Below are positions 1-6,439 of a stretch of 16,324 bases of DNA, piece after piece. The notes below the pieces were generated by a model. The model was given only the letters and a program-made list of their open reading frames with translations, did not search any database and was not told the origin of the DNA. Made by a program: the position numbers and the translations under genes. The DNA lies in contig JAGLDI010000099.1 in assembly GCA_023145655.1 (NCBI GenBank), positions 1-16,324 on the forward strand. Direction: 5' to 3'. The first letter of the stretch is position 1, and the number at the start of each line of letters is the position of its first letter. The stretch is from Desulfuromusa sp. (GTDB lineage Bacteria; Desulfobacterota; Desulfuromonadia; Desulfuromonadales; Geopsychrobacteraceae).

Positions 1-37
1 ATTCGGGGGACATGTACTCGTTACGTGTCCCCCGAAT
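1..37. repeat. long hairpin (imperfect inverted repeat) upstream of the methyltransferase gene
   Basis: Bases 1-16 pair with 22-37 around a 5-nt loop. The outer 12 bp (ATTCGGGGGACA / TGTCCCCCGAAT) are perfect, then one G-T wobble, then three more pairs. No T-run follows on the plus strand, so it is not a typical intrinsic terminator. The arm sequence GGGGACATGT (6-15) recurs inverted at 878-887, on the other side of the methyltransferase gene. This looks like a REP/MITE-type terminal structure, though that identity is inferred. The hairpin starts at the window's first base and may extend further left. Confidence 0.6.
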
Positions 38-71
38 ACGAATTCACCAGTAATAAATGAGATATCAACGA

Positions 72-830
72 ATGAATGAGATACAGCTTCAACTTCTAGT
101 AGATCTGCATAGAACAGCACAAAGGCAAGGACCGGGCGGCGAGGCAGAGACACTAAAATCTATAGATCTCGCTATGCTGGACCCAACAGAACTATTGAAA
201 ATTGCTGATATAGGATGTGGTACGGGGGCATCTGCCATGTTGCTTGTCCGTGAACTGAATGCTCAAGTTACGGCGGTAGATTTTCTTCCAGGGTTTATAG
301 ATGTACTGAAAGACAAAGCCGAAAGTGAAGGTCTGCTTGATAAAATAAGTCCGATTGTCGGCTCAATGGACAACCTTCCATTTAACGATGAGGAATATGA
401 TGTCATTTGGTCTGAGGGTGCTATATATAATATAGGTTTTGAAAAAGGAGTGAGGGAGTGGAGGCGTTATCTTAAGTCGGGAGGTTTCCTGATCGTTTCA
501 GAAATAACATGGATAACTGCCGAACGCCCTTCTGAGATCCAAAAGTATTGGGAGAGTGAGTACCCTGAGATAGGAACAGCGTCATCAAAAATAAATATAT
601 TGGAGACCTCGGGTTACACTCCTGTCGCCTACTTTACTTTGCCTGAACACTGCTGGTTAGAGAACTATTATCGACCAATACAAAACCGGTTCAGCGCATT
701 TCTGGCCGGAAATGCGCATAGCGAGGATGCTCAAACGATAGTTGAGGCTGAGAAGAGAGAAATCTCTCTTTATGAGAAGTATAAAAACTATTTCAGCTAT
801 GGGGTGTATATTGCGAAAAAGCTGGTCTAA
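72..830 (+). CDS. class I SAM-dependent methyltransferase, substrate unknown
   Basis: This is a single-domain Rossmann-fold methyltransferase that probably acts on a small molecule. Counting from an upstream ATG at 57, motif I (IADIGCGTG) lies at residues 49-57. The acidic residue that ends strand beta-2 and usually holds the SAM ribose is D75 (TAVDF). The family block WSEGAIYNIGF lies at 118-128 and SGGFLIVSEITW at 141-152. The N-terminal LHRTAQRQGPGGEAET segment and the C-terminal EHCWLENYYRP block are typical of a conserved but functionally unassigned methyltransferase family. I prefer the ATG at 72 (MNEIQLQLL) because it matches where I recall homologues beginning; neither start has a good ribosome binding site, and 57 adds five residues. 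ATA isoleucine codons are frequent (roughly 14), unlike in downstream genes. The gene is also bracketed by inverted GGGGACATGT copies, so horizontal acquisition is likely but unproven. Confidence 0.85.
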   Translation: MNEIQLQLLVDLHRTAQRQGPGGEAETLKSIDLAMLDPTELLKIADIGCGTGASAMLLVRELNAQVTAVDFLPGFIDVLKDKAESEGLLDKISPIVGSMDNLPFNDEEYDVIWSEGAIYNIGFEKGVREWRRYLKSGGFLIVSEITWITAERPSEIQKYWESEYPEIGTASSKINILETSGYTPVAYFTLPEHCWLENYYRPIQNRFSAFLAGNAHSEDAQTIVEAEKREISLYEKYKNYFSYGVYIAKKLV

Positions 831-877
831 CAATGCCATAACAATCGCATCAGTCTAAAGTTTGGATATGATTAAAG

Positions 878-887
878 ACATGTCCCC
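878..887. repeat. inverted copy of the upstream GGGGACATGT motif
   Basis: ACATGTCCCC here is the exact reverse complement of bases 6-15 in the upstream hairpin. Together they bracket about 880 bp that holds only the methyltransferase gene. A weaker stem just before it pairs 843-851 with 865-873 (8 of 9 positions with one wobble). This could be the right boundary of a small mobile unit, but no target duplication or transposase is visible. Confidence 0.4.
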
Positions 888-946
888 AAGATACTTCAAT
901 TCCTCTCGGCAACACAAATTCACCCCGCTATCAACCGGTTAATATC

Positions 947-975
947 TTGACACCCTGTGGTGCTAATGCTAAAAA
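947..975 (+). promoter_or_regulatory. sigma-70-type promoter for ndk
   Basis: A perfect -35 TTGACA (947-952) is followed by a 17-bp spacer and TAAAAA (970-975). The spacer ends in TG plus one base, giving an extended -10. Transcription would start near 982, leaving a leader of about 37 nt before the ndk ATG. Its position rules out the longer ndk reading frame that would begin at the TTG of the -35 box. Confidence 0.6.
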
Positions 976-1005
976 ACGCCTCGATTCAGTAAGTACTAAA
1001 CATAT

Positions 1006-1011
1006 AAGGAG
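1006..1011 (+). promoter_or_regulatory. ribosome binding site that fixes the ndk start
   Basis: AAGGAG lies 7 nt before the ATG at 1019. This supports that ATG over the in-frame TTG at 947. Confidence 0.75.
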
Positions 1012-1018
1012 AAAAATA

Positions 1019-1432
1019 ATGGAAAGAACATTCGCAATTATCAAGCCCGATGCTTTTGCTGCCGGCTCAGCCGGTAACATTCTGGCACGTATTTACGCTG
1101 AAGGATTTAAAGTTGTTGGTCTGAAAAAACTCTATCTGAGCAAAGTCGAAGCTGAGGGCTTTTACGCTGTCCATAGCGAACGTCCCTTCTTTGGTGAGTT
1201 GACCGATTTTATGAGTAGCGGTTCCTGTGTCGTTATGGCACTAGAAGCTGACAATGCGATTGCTAAATGGCGTGATTTGATGGGAGCCACCAACCCGGCA
1301 GAAGCTGCTGCTGGTACTCTGCGCAAAGAATTTGGCAGTAACATTGGGGAAAATGCCACTCACGGTTCTGATGCTCCGGAAACGGCAGCTTTTGAACTGG
1401 GTTATTTCTTCAACGGGTTGGAATTGCTTTAA
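1019..1432 (+). CDS. ndk: nucleoside diphosphate kinase
   Basis: This cytosolic enzyme transfers the gamma phosphate of ATP to nucleoside diphosphates through a phosphohistidine, balancing NTP and dNTP pools. The 137-residue length is normal for the family. The N-terminal [11 protein letters not shown] carries the phosphate-contacting lysine (K9). The catalytic histidine is H115 in ENATHGSD (112-118), and the [10 protein letters not shown] block (84-93) supplies further nucleotide contacts. The start at 1019 is supported by AAGGAG 7 nt upstream and by the family N-terminus; an extension to 947 would add 24 unrelated residues and overlap the promoter. The gene has its own promoter and is followed by a strong terminator at 1462-1495, so it looks monocistronic. 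Confidence 0.97.
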   Translation: MERTFAIIKPDAFAAGSAGNILARIYAEGFKVVGLKKLYLSKVEAEGFYAVHSERPFFGELTDFMSSGSCVVMALEADNAIAKWRDLMGATNPAEAAAGTLRKEFGSNIGENATHGSDAPETAAFELGYFFNGLELL

Positions 1433-1461
1433 CCCGTTTTCAGTAATGACTTGTTTCTGCG

Positions 1462-1495
1462 AAAGCCCTTCGGTACTATTCCGGAGGGCTTTTTT
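1462..1495 (+). terminator. intrinsic terminator after ndk
   Basis: AAAGCCCTTCGG (1462-1473) pairs with CCGGAGGGCTTT (1481-1492) across a 7-nt loop, with one G-T wobble. The right arm runs into a T-run ending at 1495. It lies inside an open frame that continues into rlmN, but that frame's upstream part is evidently non-coding. Confidence 0.9.
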
Positions 1496-1514
1496 ACTGG
1501 GTTACATTTTTTGT

Positions 1515-1520
1515 GGGGAA
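1515..1520 (+). promoter_or_regulatory. ribosome binding site that fixes a TTG start for rlmN
   Basis: GGGGAA lies 5 nt before the TTG at 1526. Earlier in-frame start codons would place the terminator hairpin (1462-1495) inside, or immediately before, the coding region without a comparable site. Confidence 0.55.
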
Positions 1521-1525
1521 ATTGT

Positions 1526-2575
1526 TTGAAGAGTGTAAAGATAGATCTTAAGGGTTTGACTCAGGAACAACTGGAAAACTTTCTTTCTGAGCTCGGCAAA
1601 GAAAAGTATCGGGCAAAACAGATTTTACGCTGGATTTATCAGCGCCATGTGACCGATTTTGAACAGATGACCGATCTGGCAAAACAGTTCCGCAGTCAAC
1701 TGGCAGAACGGGCCTACGTTTCTTTCTGGAAGCCGGAGATTGTTGAAACCAGTAGCGATGGCACCCGCAAGTATTTGTTTCGCCTTGATGATGGCGAGTC
1801 GGTTGAAGCGGTCAAGATTCCGATGGATGAAGATCGGGCAACTTTGTGCATTTCGACCCAGGTTGGTTGTGCCATGGGATGTCAGTTCTGTATGACCGGA
1901 ACCTTCGGCCTGGCGCGGAATCTGCGACCGGAGGAGATCGTCAACCAAGTCTGTGCAGCATTGCAGGACGGGCCGATAGGGAATATCGTACTGATGGGGA
2001 TGGGTGAGCCACTACACAATCTGGACAATGTGGTGACTGCGCTGAAGATTTTTTATCTGGACGATGGGCTTGGTTATGGAACACGTCGGATTACCCTGTC
2101 AACTTGTGGTTTGGTTCCGGAAATTAAAGAGTTGGGGCGACGGATCAAGGTGCATTTGGCAGTTTCTCTCAATGCAACGACCGATGAAGTTCGTAGTCGT
2201 TTAATGCCTGTCAATCTTCGCTATCCTCTCAGTCAACTTATGTCGGCTTGCCGTGAATATGCCTTGTTGACAAAACAGCGGGTGACTTTTGAATATATTT
2301 TGATGGGTGGGGTTAACGATTCATTGGCTGATGCGAAGCGGCTGGTTAAGCTTATGCACGGGGTCCGCAGCAAAGTTAACTTGATTGCCTATAATGAACA
2401 TGAGGGTGCCGAGTTTAAAGCTCCTACTGCGGAGTCGATCAAAACCTTTCAAAGTTATCTTTTACAGCGGGATATTGTGGCGACTCTGCGGGCCAGTAAA
2501 GGGCAGGATATTTCTGCAGCCTGTGGGCAATTAAAGGGGAAACTTGAGGATAAATCCGAGGTTTTGCCAAAGTAA
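1526..2575 (+). CDS. rlmN: dual-specificity 23S rRNA/tRNA adenine-C2 methyltransferase RlmN
   Basis: This radical SAM enzyme methylates C2 of A2503 in 23S rRNA and of A37 in some tRNAs. With a TTG start at 1526 it has 349 residues, within the normal range. The 4Fe-4S motif CX3CX2C is at C115, C119 and C122 ([10 protein letters not shown]). The two catalytic cysteines known from E. coli are both present: C108 (TLCIS, 7 residues before the first cluster cysteine, as in E. coli) and the methyl-carrying C333 (ISAACGQL). The MGMGEPLHN block (157-165) and the LAVSLNA block (211-217) are also family hallmarks. A longer frame beginning at 1451 would cross the ndk terminator and is rejected. The promoter was not identified; read-through or a promoter near 1496-1525 is possible. 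Confidence 0.95.
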   Translation: MKSVKIDLKGLTQEQLENFLSELGKEKYRAKQILRWIYQRHVTDFEQMTDLAKQFRSQLAERAYVSFWKPEIVETSSDGTRKYLFRLDDGESVEAVKIPMDEDRATLCISTQVGCAMGCQFCMTGTFGLARNLRPEEIVNQVCAALQDGPIGNIVLMGMGEPLHNLDNVVTALKIFYLDDGLGYGTRRITLSTCGLVPEIKELGRRIKVHLAVSLNATTDEVRSRLMPVNLRYPLSQLMSACREYALLTKQRVTFEYILMGGVNDSLADAKRLVKLMHGVRSKVNLIAYNEHEGAEFKAPTAESIKTFQSYLLQRDIVATLRASKGQDISAACGQLKGKLEDKSEVLPK

Positions 2576-2651
2576 TTTTAATGACATGGCTGTTTTTTTG
2601 ACCTTTCTCCATGAGGGTGAAGGGGGCCACAGGATGGATGAGGGGAAGGTT

Positions 2652-2683
2652 TTGACTGTCGGACAAGATTGTTAATTATGTTG
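2652..2683 (+). promoter_or_regulatory. possible weak promoter for mtnP
   Basis: TTGACT (2652-2657) is followed by AT-rich sequence TTAATTATGTT (2672-2682). No hexamer fits both the TATAAT consensus and the ideal 17-bp spacing, so only a weak call is possible. The 153-bp gap after rlmN makes a promoter here plausible. Confidence 0.3.
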
Positions 2684-2728
2684 CTAGTAAAAACAATGAA
2701 ATGCTAAGCAACTCTGGAGGAATATGAC

Positions 2729-3598
2729 ATGAAACAACCGGTTATTGGTGTTATCGGTGGTAGTGGACTTTATGAAATTGAAGGGTTGACAGATATTCAG
2801 GAGGTGAGTCTGGAAACACCTTTTGGTGCTCCTTCTGACGTTTACATTACTGGAACCCTTGGCGAAGCAAAACTGGTTTTTCTGCCGCGTCATGGTCGTG
2901 GCCATCGCCTGTTGCCATCCGAAGTTAATTACCGGGCAAATATCTACGGTATGAAAATACTTGGGGTCGAACGGATTATTTCAGTTTCTGCAGTTGGAAG
3001 TATGAAAGAAGAAATTGTTCCCGGCCAGATTGTGATACCGGATCAATTTTTTGATCGAACTCAGGGAAAGCGTGCTTCGACATTTTTTGGCAATGGTGTT
3101 GTCGGTCATGTTCAGTTCGCTGATCCGGTTTGTGCCGAACTCTCGGCCGTTCTAGTCAAATCTGCCGGTGAAGTTGGTGCAACCGTCCATGCCGGTGGAA
3201 CTTATCTCTGTATTGAGGGTCCAAATTTTTCCACCCGGGCTGAATCCCGTATCTATCGAAGTTGGGGGGTTGATATTATCGGTATGACCAATCTTCCCGA
3301 GGCTCGTTTGGCGCGTGAAGCCGAGATGTGTTATGGGACCGTGGCTCTGGCGACAGATTATGATTGCTGGCATGAAGGTCATGATGATGTTTCGGTTGAA
3401 GCGGTTATCGCTATTATTCAGCAGAATGTTGCGACGGCAAAACAGATTATCAAGATGGTCGTGCAGAATCTGACTAAACAGCATAAAAATTGTCATTGTG
3501 ATGAGGCGCTTAAGTTTGCGATTATGACGGATAAAAGTTTGATTCCGTTGGTAACTCAGGAAGCTCTTAAGCCGATAATCGGTAAGTATTTGAGCTGA
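2729..3598 (+). CDS. mtnP: S-methyl-5'-thioadenosine phosphorylase
   Basis: The enzyme cleaves methylthioadenosine (from polyamine synthesis and other SAM-dependent reactions) with phosphate into adenine and methylthioribose 1-phosphate. All 289 residues fit the family. The phosphate loop is GVIGGSGLYEI (7-17) and RHGRGH is at 54-59. The block EVNYRANIYGMKILG is at 65-79, EGPNFSTRAESR at 163-174, and IGMTNLPEARLAREAEMCY at 184-202. The purine-binding aspartates are D210 and D212 (ATDYDCWH), the pair expected for 6-aminopurines, so MTA/adenosine is the likely substrate class. The ATG has a strong GGAGG site (2716-2720) 8 nt upstream. A PfkB-family kinase gene follows after 13 bp, so the two are probably co-transcribed. 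No mtnA or other methionine-salvage genes are in the window. Confidence 0.95.
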   Translation: MKQPVIGVIGGSGLYEIEGLTDIQEVSLETPFGAPSDVYITGTLGEAKLVFLPRHGRGHRLLPSEVNYRANIYGMKILGVERIISVSAVGSMKEEIVPGQIVIPDQFFDRTQGKRASTFFGNGVVGHVQFADPVCAELSAVLVKSAGEVGATVHAGGTYLCIEGPNFSTRAESRIYRSWGVDIIGMTNLPEARLAREAEMCYGTVALATDYDCWHEGHDDVSVEAVIAIIQQNVATAKQIIKMVVQNLTKQHKNCHCDEALKFAIMTDKSLIPLVTQEALKPIIGKYLS

Positions 3599-3611
3599 AA
3601 GGAAAAGATCA

Positions 3612-4523
3612 ATGAGTATTCTTGTGGTTGGCAGCGTTGCTTTTGATTCAATAAAAACTCCATTTGGGGTGGCGGATAATGTCCTTGGCGGGTCTGCCTG
3701 TTATTTTTCCACTTCTGCCAGTTTTTTTACCGATGTTAATCTGGTGGCGGTTATTGGCGATGATTTTCCACAAGAGCACATTGATTTCTTGCAGAGCCGC
3801 AATATCGACCTGACCGGTTTACAGCAGACTCAGGGGGAAACATTTCGTTGGAAGGGTCGTTACGATTATGATTTAAACGAAGCGCACACGTTGGAAACCC
3901 ATCTCAATGTTTTTGAATCGTTCCGACCGGTATTGCCGGAAAATTATCGTGATGCAGAATATGTTTTTCTGGCCAATATTGACCCTGAATTGCAACTGGA
4001 GGTTCTTCAGCAAATTAAAAATCCAAAATTGGTTGCTTGTGACACAATGAACTTCTGGATTGAGGGGAAAAAAGCCGAATTGATTAAAACTCTTGCCAAA
4101 GTTGATATCCTCATTATTAACGAGGCAGAGGTTCGTCAGTTGGCGGATGAACCAAACCTCCTCAAGGCCGCGACAATTGTTCGTAGTTTTGGTCCAAAAA
4201 CTCTGGTCGTTAAACAGGGAGAATATGGGGTGTTAATGTTTAGAGATGGATCGTTTTTTTCTGCTCCCGCATACCCTTTAGAGGAAGTTTTTGACCCCAC
4301 CGGGGCTGGTGATACCTTTGCCGGTGGGTTTATTGGTTATATTGCGGCTACCGGCAATCTTGATGAACAAAATTTGCGTAAAGCAACGGTTTTTGGAACC
4401 GTCATGGCCTCTTTTACCGTAGAGAAATTCAGTCTCGACCGGTTGCGGGATATTGAGTATTCTGAGATCGCTGATCGTTATAAGAAAATTAAACTATTAA
4501 CCGAGTTTGCCGATATTGATTAA
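3612..4523 (+). CDS. PfkB-family sugar/nucleoside kinase
   Basis: This is a ribokinase-fold kinase of 303 residues. The N-terminal sheet and substrate-side motif are VVGSVAFDSIKTPFG with the Gly pair at 26-27 (LGGSACYF). The C-terminal PfkB signature DPTGAGDTFAGGF is at 228-240, with the anion-hole GAGD and catalytic base D234. NEAEV (170-174) matches the usual ADP/ATP-side NxxE motif. An AAGGA ribosome binding site lies about 8 nt before the ATG, and the gap to mtnP is 13 bp. The substrate cannot be read from sequence. Linkage to mtnP suggests a nucleoside (adenosine-like) or pentose substrate, but other PfkB substrates are equally compatible. MtnP already yields a phosphorylated sugar, so this is not an obvious methylthioribose kinase. 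Confidence 0.88.
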   Translation: MSILVVGSVAFDSIKTPFGVADNVLGGSACYFSTSASFFTDVNLVAVIGDDFPQEHIDFLQSRNIDLTGLQQTQGETFRWKGRYDYDLNEAHTLETHLNVFESFRPVLPENYRDAEYVFLANIDPELQLEVLQQIKNPKLVACDTMNFWIEGKKAELIKTLAKVDILIINEAEVRQLADEPNLLKAATIVRSFGPKTLVVKQGEYGVLMFRDGSFFSAPAYPLEEVFDPTGAGDTFAGGFIGYIAATGNLDEQNLRKATVFGTVMASFTVEKFSLDRLRDIEYSEIADRYKKIKLLTEFADID

Positions 4524-4578
4524 ATATGTTTTAATGGAACACCTATCCTCGGGTTTTTTACCGTAAAGGCCATGGCTG

Positions 4579-5097
4579 ATGTTCATACAACATAAACAGT
4601 TGAAAAATTTAAATATTCCAGCTGGAAAGATTTCCCACCTTCATTCATCATCGAGCAGCTTACAGCTCTCTTTTGCTGAATACTCACCGCAATTATGCTG
4701 GGCATATTTACTCCAGATTTCAGGGGGAGACAAGACTCTTGTCGTGGTAGCTTTTTATCTGGCAGAGAGTCAATGTTCAATTTTCTTTGTCCCCCAATAT
4801 GGTGAAGTACCAGATGAAGATGCCGAAAAGGTTTACGAAGAAGGTTATAGTTTTATCGAATCAATGGGTTTTGATCTGACTGAAACCGATTACCATCTAC
4901 TCTCTGAAAAGAAAAAGAAGTCATACTGGGCCGTATTGCCAATCCGTCAATCTCCAGCTGAAAAAACAGCAAAGGTAGCTGTTCCTGCTGAAAAAGCAGC
5001 GAAGGTTCCTGTCTTGTCTGAAAAAACAGAACCAGGGTTAGAAAAGCTTTGTTCACGCAGTCTGGAAAGCTTAGGGAATCTATTTGCATCAATGTGA
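4579..5097 (+). CDS. hypothetical protein with a repetitive Lys/Ala-rich tail
   Basis: I do not recognise a named family. The 172-residue protein has no signal peptide or membrane segment. Residues 1-75 look like a compact mixed alpha/beta domain (VVVAFYLAESQCSIFFVPQYG at 55-75). An acidic helical stretch DEDAEKVYEEGYSFIESMGFDL (79-100) follows, then a basic run KKKK (111-114). The tail holds two and a half imperfect 10-residue repeats: PAEKTAKVAV (126-135), PAEKAAKVPV (136-145) and LSEKTEP (146-152). The last 20 residues return to a helical pattern. AAAGG at 4565-4569 supports the ATG at 4579. It precedes the TPR lipoprotein by 27 bp in the same direction, so a shared job in an envelope or pilus process is possible but speculative. 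Confidence 0.75.
   Translation: MFIQHKQLKNLNIPAGKISHLHSSSSSLQLSFAEYSPQLCWAYLLQISGGDKTLVVVAFYLAESQCSIFFVPQYGEVPDEDAEKVYEEGYSFIESMGFDLTETDYHLLSEKKKKSYWAVLPIRQSPAEKTAKVAVPAEKAAKVPVLSEKTEPGLEKLCSRSLESLGNLFASM
4954..5034 (+). repeat. in-frame 30-bp tandem repeats in the hypothetical gene
   Basis: Two full 30-bp units and a partial third encode PAEKTAKVAV, PAEKAAKVPV and LSEKTEP. The units share CTGAAAAAACAGC-like DNA, so they arose by duplication. They probably form a flexible basic linker whose length may vary between strains. Confidence 0.7.
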
Positions 5098-5124
5098 TTT
5101 TAATTTGAGGAGTAACCTTTTCGT

Positions 5125-5889
5125 ATGTTGAAATTTGTACCAATGTTGCTGCTGTTGACTCTGTCTGCTTGTGTTCCTATCACACCTGAATCACAGCAGA
5201 GTGATGTTCAACGAGCTGATATACACTACAAACTGGCACAGGCTAATCTTCGATCTGGAAATCCGTCCGGGGCATTGAAGGAGCTATTTATTTCGGTGGA
5301 ATTAGATCCGGATAATGCTGCCATTCAGGTTGCTTTGGCGCAAACTTATCAGCGCAAAGAAGCCTATCAACAAGCAGAAAAACACTACTTAAAAGCACTG
5401 AAGATTTCCGACAACGACCCACGTTACCAGAACAATCTGGCCTCTCTTTATCTGGATTTGGAACAGTGGGATAAAGCTATTTATTATTTCGATCTGGCAG
5501 CACATAATCTTTTGTTTGTCGATACTCCAGTTTCGATTGCCGGTATAGGTTATGCCTATTTGAAGAAGAATGATTTTCAGACAGCCTTAGGCTATTTAAA
5601 TGAATCGATCGAGCTTGCACCTCGTTACGCGTCCCCCTATTTTTTTAAAAGTAAAATTTATCACTCCCTTGGAAATAAAGTTAAAGAAAAACTGTCTTTG
5701 CAGCGTGCTATCAGAATTGAGCCAAAATTTCTTGAGCCGCGCTATCAGCTAGCTTTGTTACTTGTACAGGAGGGCTCCATTGCAGAAGCGATTGAGCATC
5801 TTGAAGCAATTATTGAGTATTCTCCGAATACAACCATGTCCTTCAAAGCTGAAGATCTGTTGCAAAAGCTATCCGGAACCTGTTATTGA
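5125..5889 (+). CDS. TPR-repeat lipoprotein, PilF/PilW-like
   Basis: The N-terminus MLKFVPMLLLLTLSAC is a lipoprotein signal peptide with lipobox LSAC, so signal peptidase II would leave lipid-modified Cys16. From about residue 30 to 250 the protein is a chain of tetratricopeptide repeats, for example ADIHYKLAQANLRSGNPSGALKEL, AAIQVALAQTYQRKEAYQQAEKHYLKAL and PRYQNNLASLYLDLEQWDKAIYYF. The segment AGIGYAYLKKNDFQTALGYLNESIELAP resembles the PilF/PilW pilotins, which promote type IV pilus secretin assembly in the outer membrane. A general TPR scaffold such as an NlpI-type protein is the alternative. GAGGAG lies at 5107-5112, 12 nt before the ATG, which is slightly long. No pilus genes lie in the window to confirm the role. 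Confidence 0.88.
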   Translation: MLKFVPMLLLLTLSACVPITPESQQSDVQRADIHYKLAQANLRSGNPSGALKELFISVELDPDNAAIQVALAQTYQRKEAYQQAEKHYLKALKISDNDPRYQNNLASLYLDLEQWDKAIYYFDLAAHNLLFVDTPVSIAGIGYAYLKKNDFQTALGYLNESIELAPRYASPYFFKSKIYHSLGNKVKEKLSLQRAIRIEPKFLEPRYQLALLLVQEGSIAEAIEHLEAIIEYSPNTTMSFKAEDLLQKLSGTCY

Positions 5890-5971
5890 TCTCGTCTCCC
5901 GCCCATCTTGAATTTACTATATAGTTATTAATAATGTAATTAAATCGGTAGATTAGGATTTTGTTGTCTGC

Positions 5972-5999
5972 TTGACAGATGCTTTGTTGCTGCTACACT
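5972..5999 (+). promoter_or_regulatory. strong sigma-70-type promoter for the receiver-UspA operon
   Basis: A perfect -35 TTGACA (5972-5977), a 16-bp spacer and TACACT (5994-5999) preceded by TGC form an extended -10 promoter. Transcription would start near 6006, about 23 nt before the receiver's ATG. The element excludes the longer reading frame that would start at the TTG of the -35 box. Confidence 0.65.
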
Positions 6000-6028
6000 T
6001 ATTGAAACGGTCGGTTTCAGAGGTAGTT

Positions 6029-6439
6029 ATGGTAAAAGTTTTAATTGTTGATGACGAAGAAAATACCCGTATTGGCTTAGTCAAATTACTAACTCAAGAG
6101 GGTTATCATGCCGAAGCTGTTGCGAATGGATTTGAAGCTTTGGAGTATCTTAAGAAAGGTGGTATCGGTCTGGTGCTCACCGATATTAATATGCCTGAAA
6201 TGAATGGTCTGGTCTTTCTGCAAGAGCTGAACCAGACATACCCAGAGATAAAAGTTGTTATGATCACTGCCTACGGTGGGGTTGGCTCTTATCTCGAAGC
6301 AATGAATCAGGGTGCTTTGGAATACTTACACAAACCGGTCAAACTCAGGGATTTACGGGCGGTTCTTAATAAGACTTTTAACCCCACAGACTCATTGGGA
6401 AATTCTTCAGCTTTATTGACAGGAGGTGACCATGAATAA
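6029..6439 (+). CDS. stand-alone response regulator (receiver domain only)
   Basis: This is a CheY/Spo0F-type receiver of 136 residues. The acidic pocket is D8-D9 (LIVDDEE) and the phospho-acceptor is D52 (LTDINMPEMNG). The switch Thr is T80 (MITAYG) and the conserved Lys is K102 (HKPVK). After about residue 118 only a short polar tail follows, so there is no DNA-binding or enzymatic output; it must act by protein contact or as a phosphorelay intermediate. The start at 6029 has AGAGG 5 nt upstream. An extension to 5972 would overlap the promoter and add 19 unrelated residues. Its last 8 bases overlap the start of the uspA-like gene, indicating translational coupling. A receiver-histidine kinase gene downstream (7029) is the obvious candidate partner, though this pairing is inferred. 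Confidence 0.93.
   Translation: MVKVLIVDDEENTRIGLVKLLTQEGYHAEAVANGFEALEYLKKGGIGLVLTDINMPEMNGLVFLQELNQTYPEIKVVMITAYGGVGSYLEAMNQGALEYLHKPVKLRDLRAVLNKTFNPTDSLGNSSALLTGGDHE
6421..6429 (+). promoter_or_regulatory. near-perfect Shine-Dalgarno for the UspA gene
   Basis: AGGAGGTGA matches the 16S anti-Shine-Dalgarno extensively and sits within the end of the receiver gene. From AGGAGG to the ATG at 6432 is 5 nt. An in-frame GTG at 6426 lies inside this site and is not the start. Confidence 0.85.

Noticed and set aside
824..860. Possible integron attC site after the methyltransferase gene (GTCTAAC matches RYYYAAC)
   Set aside because: No matching GTTRRRY partner was found within 831-1018, and there is no attC-like fold linking it; a 7-nt match alone is weak.
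947..1018. N-terminal extension of ndk starting at TTG 947
   Set aside because: It overlaps a perfect -35 box and adds 24 residues foreign to the family; the ATG at 1019 has a good ribosome binding site.
2590..2640. Imperfect palindrome CCTTTCTCC/GGGTGAAGG after rlmN
   Set aside because: The stem relies on wobbles and a mismatch, and no T-run follows on the plus strand.
4540..4562. Possible terminator after the PfkB kinase gene (T6 run at about 4554)
   Set aside because: No stable stem precedes the T-run.
5972..6028. Longer start for the lone receiver at TTG 5972
   Set aside because: It coincides with the TTGACA -35 element, and the added residues do not belong to receivers.
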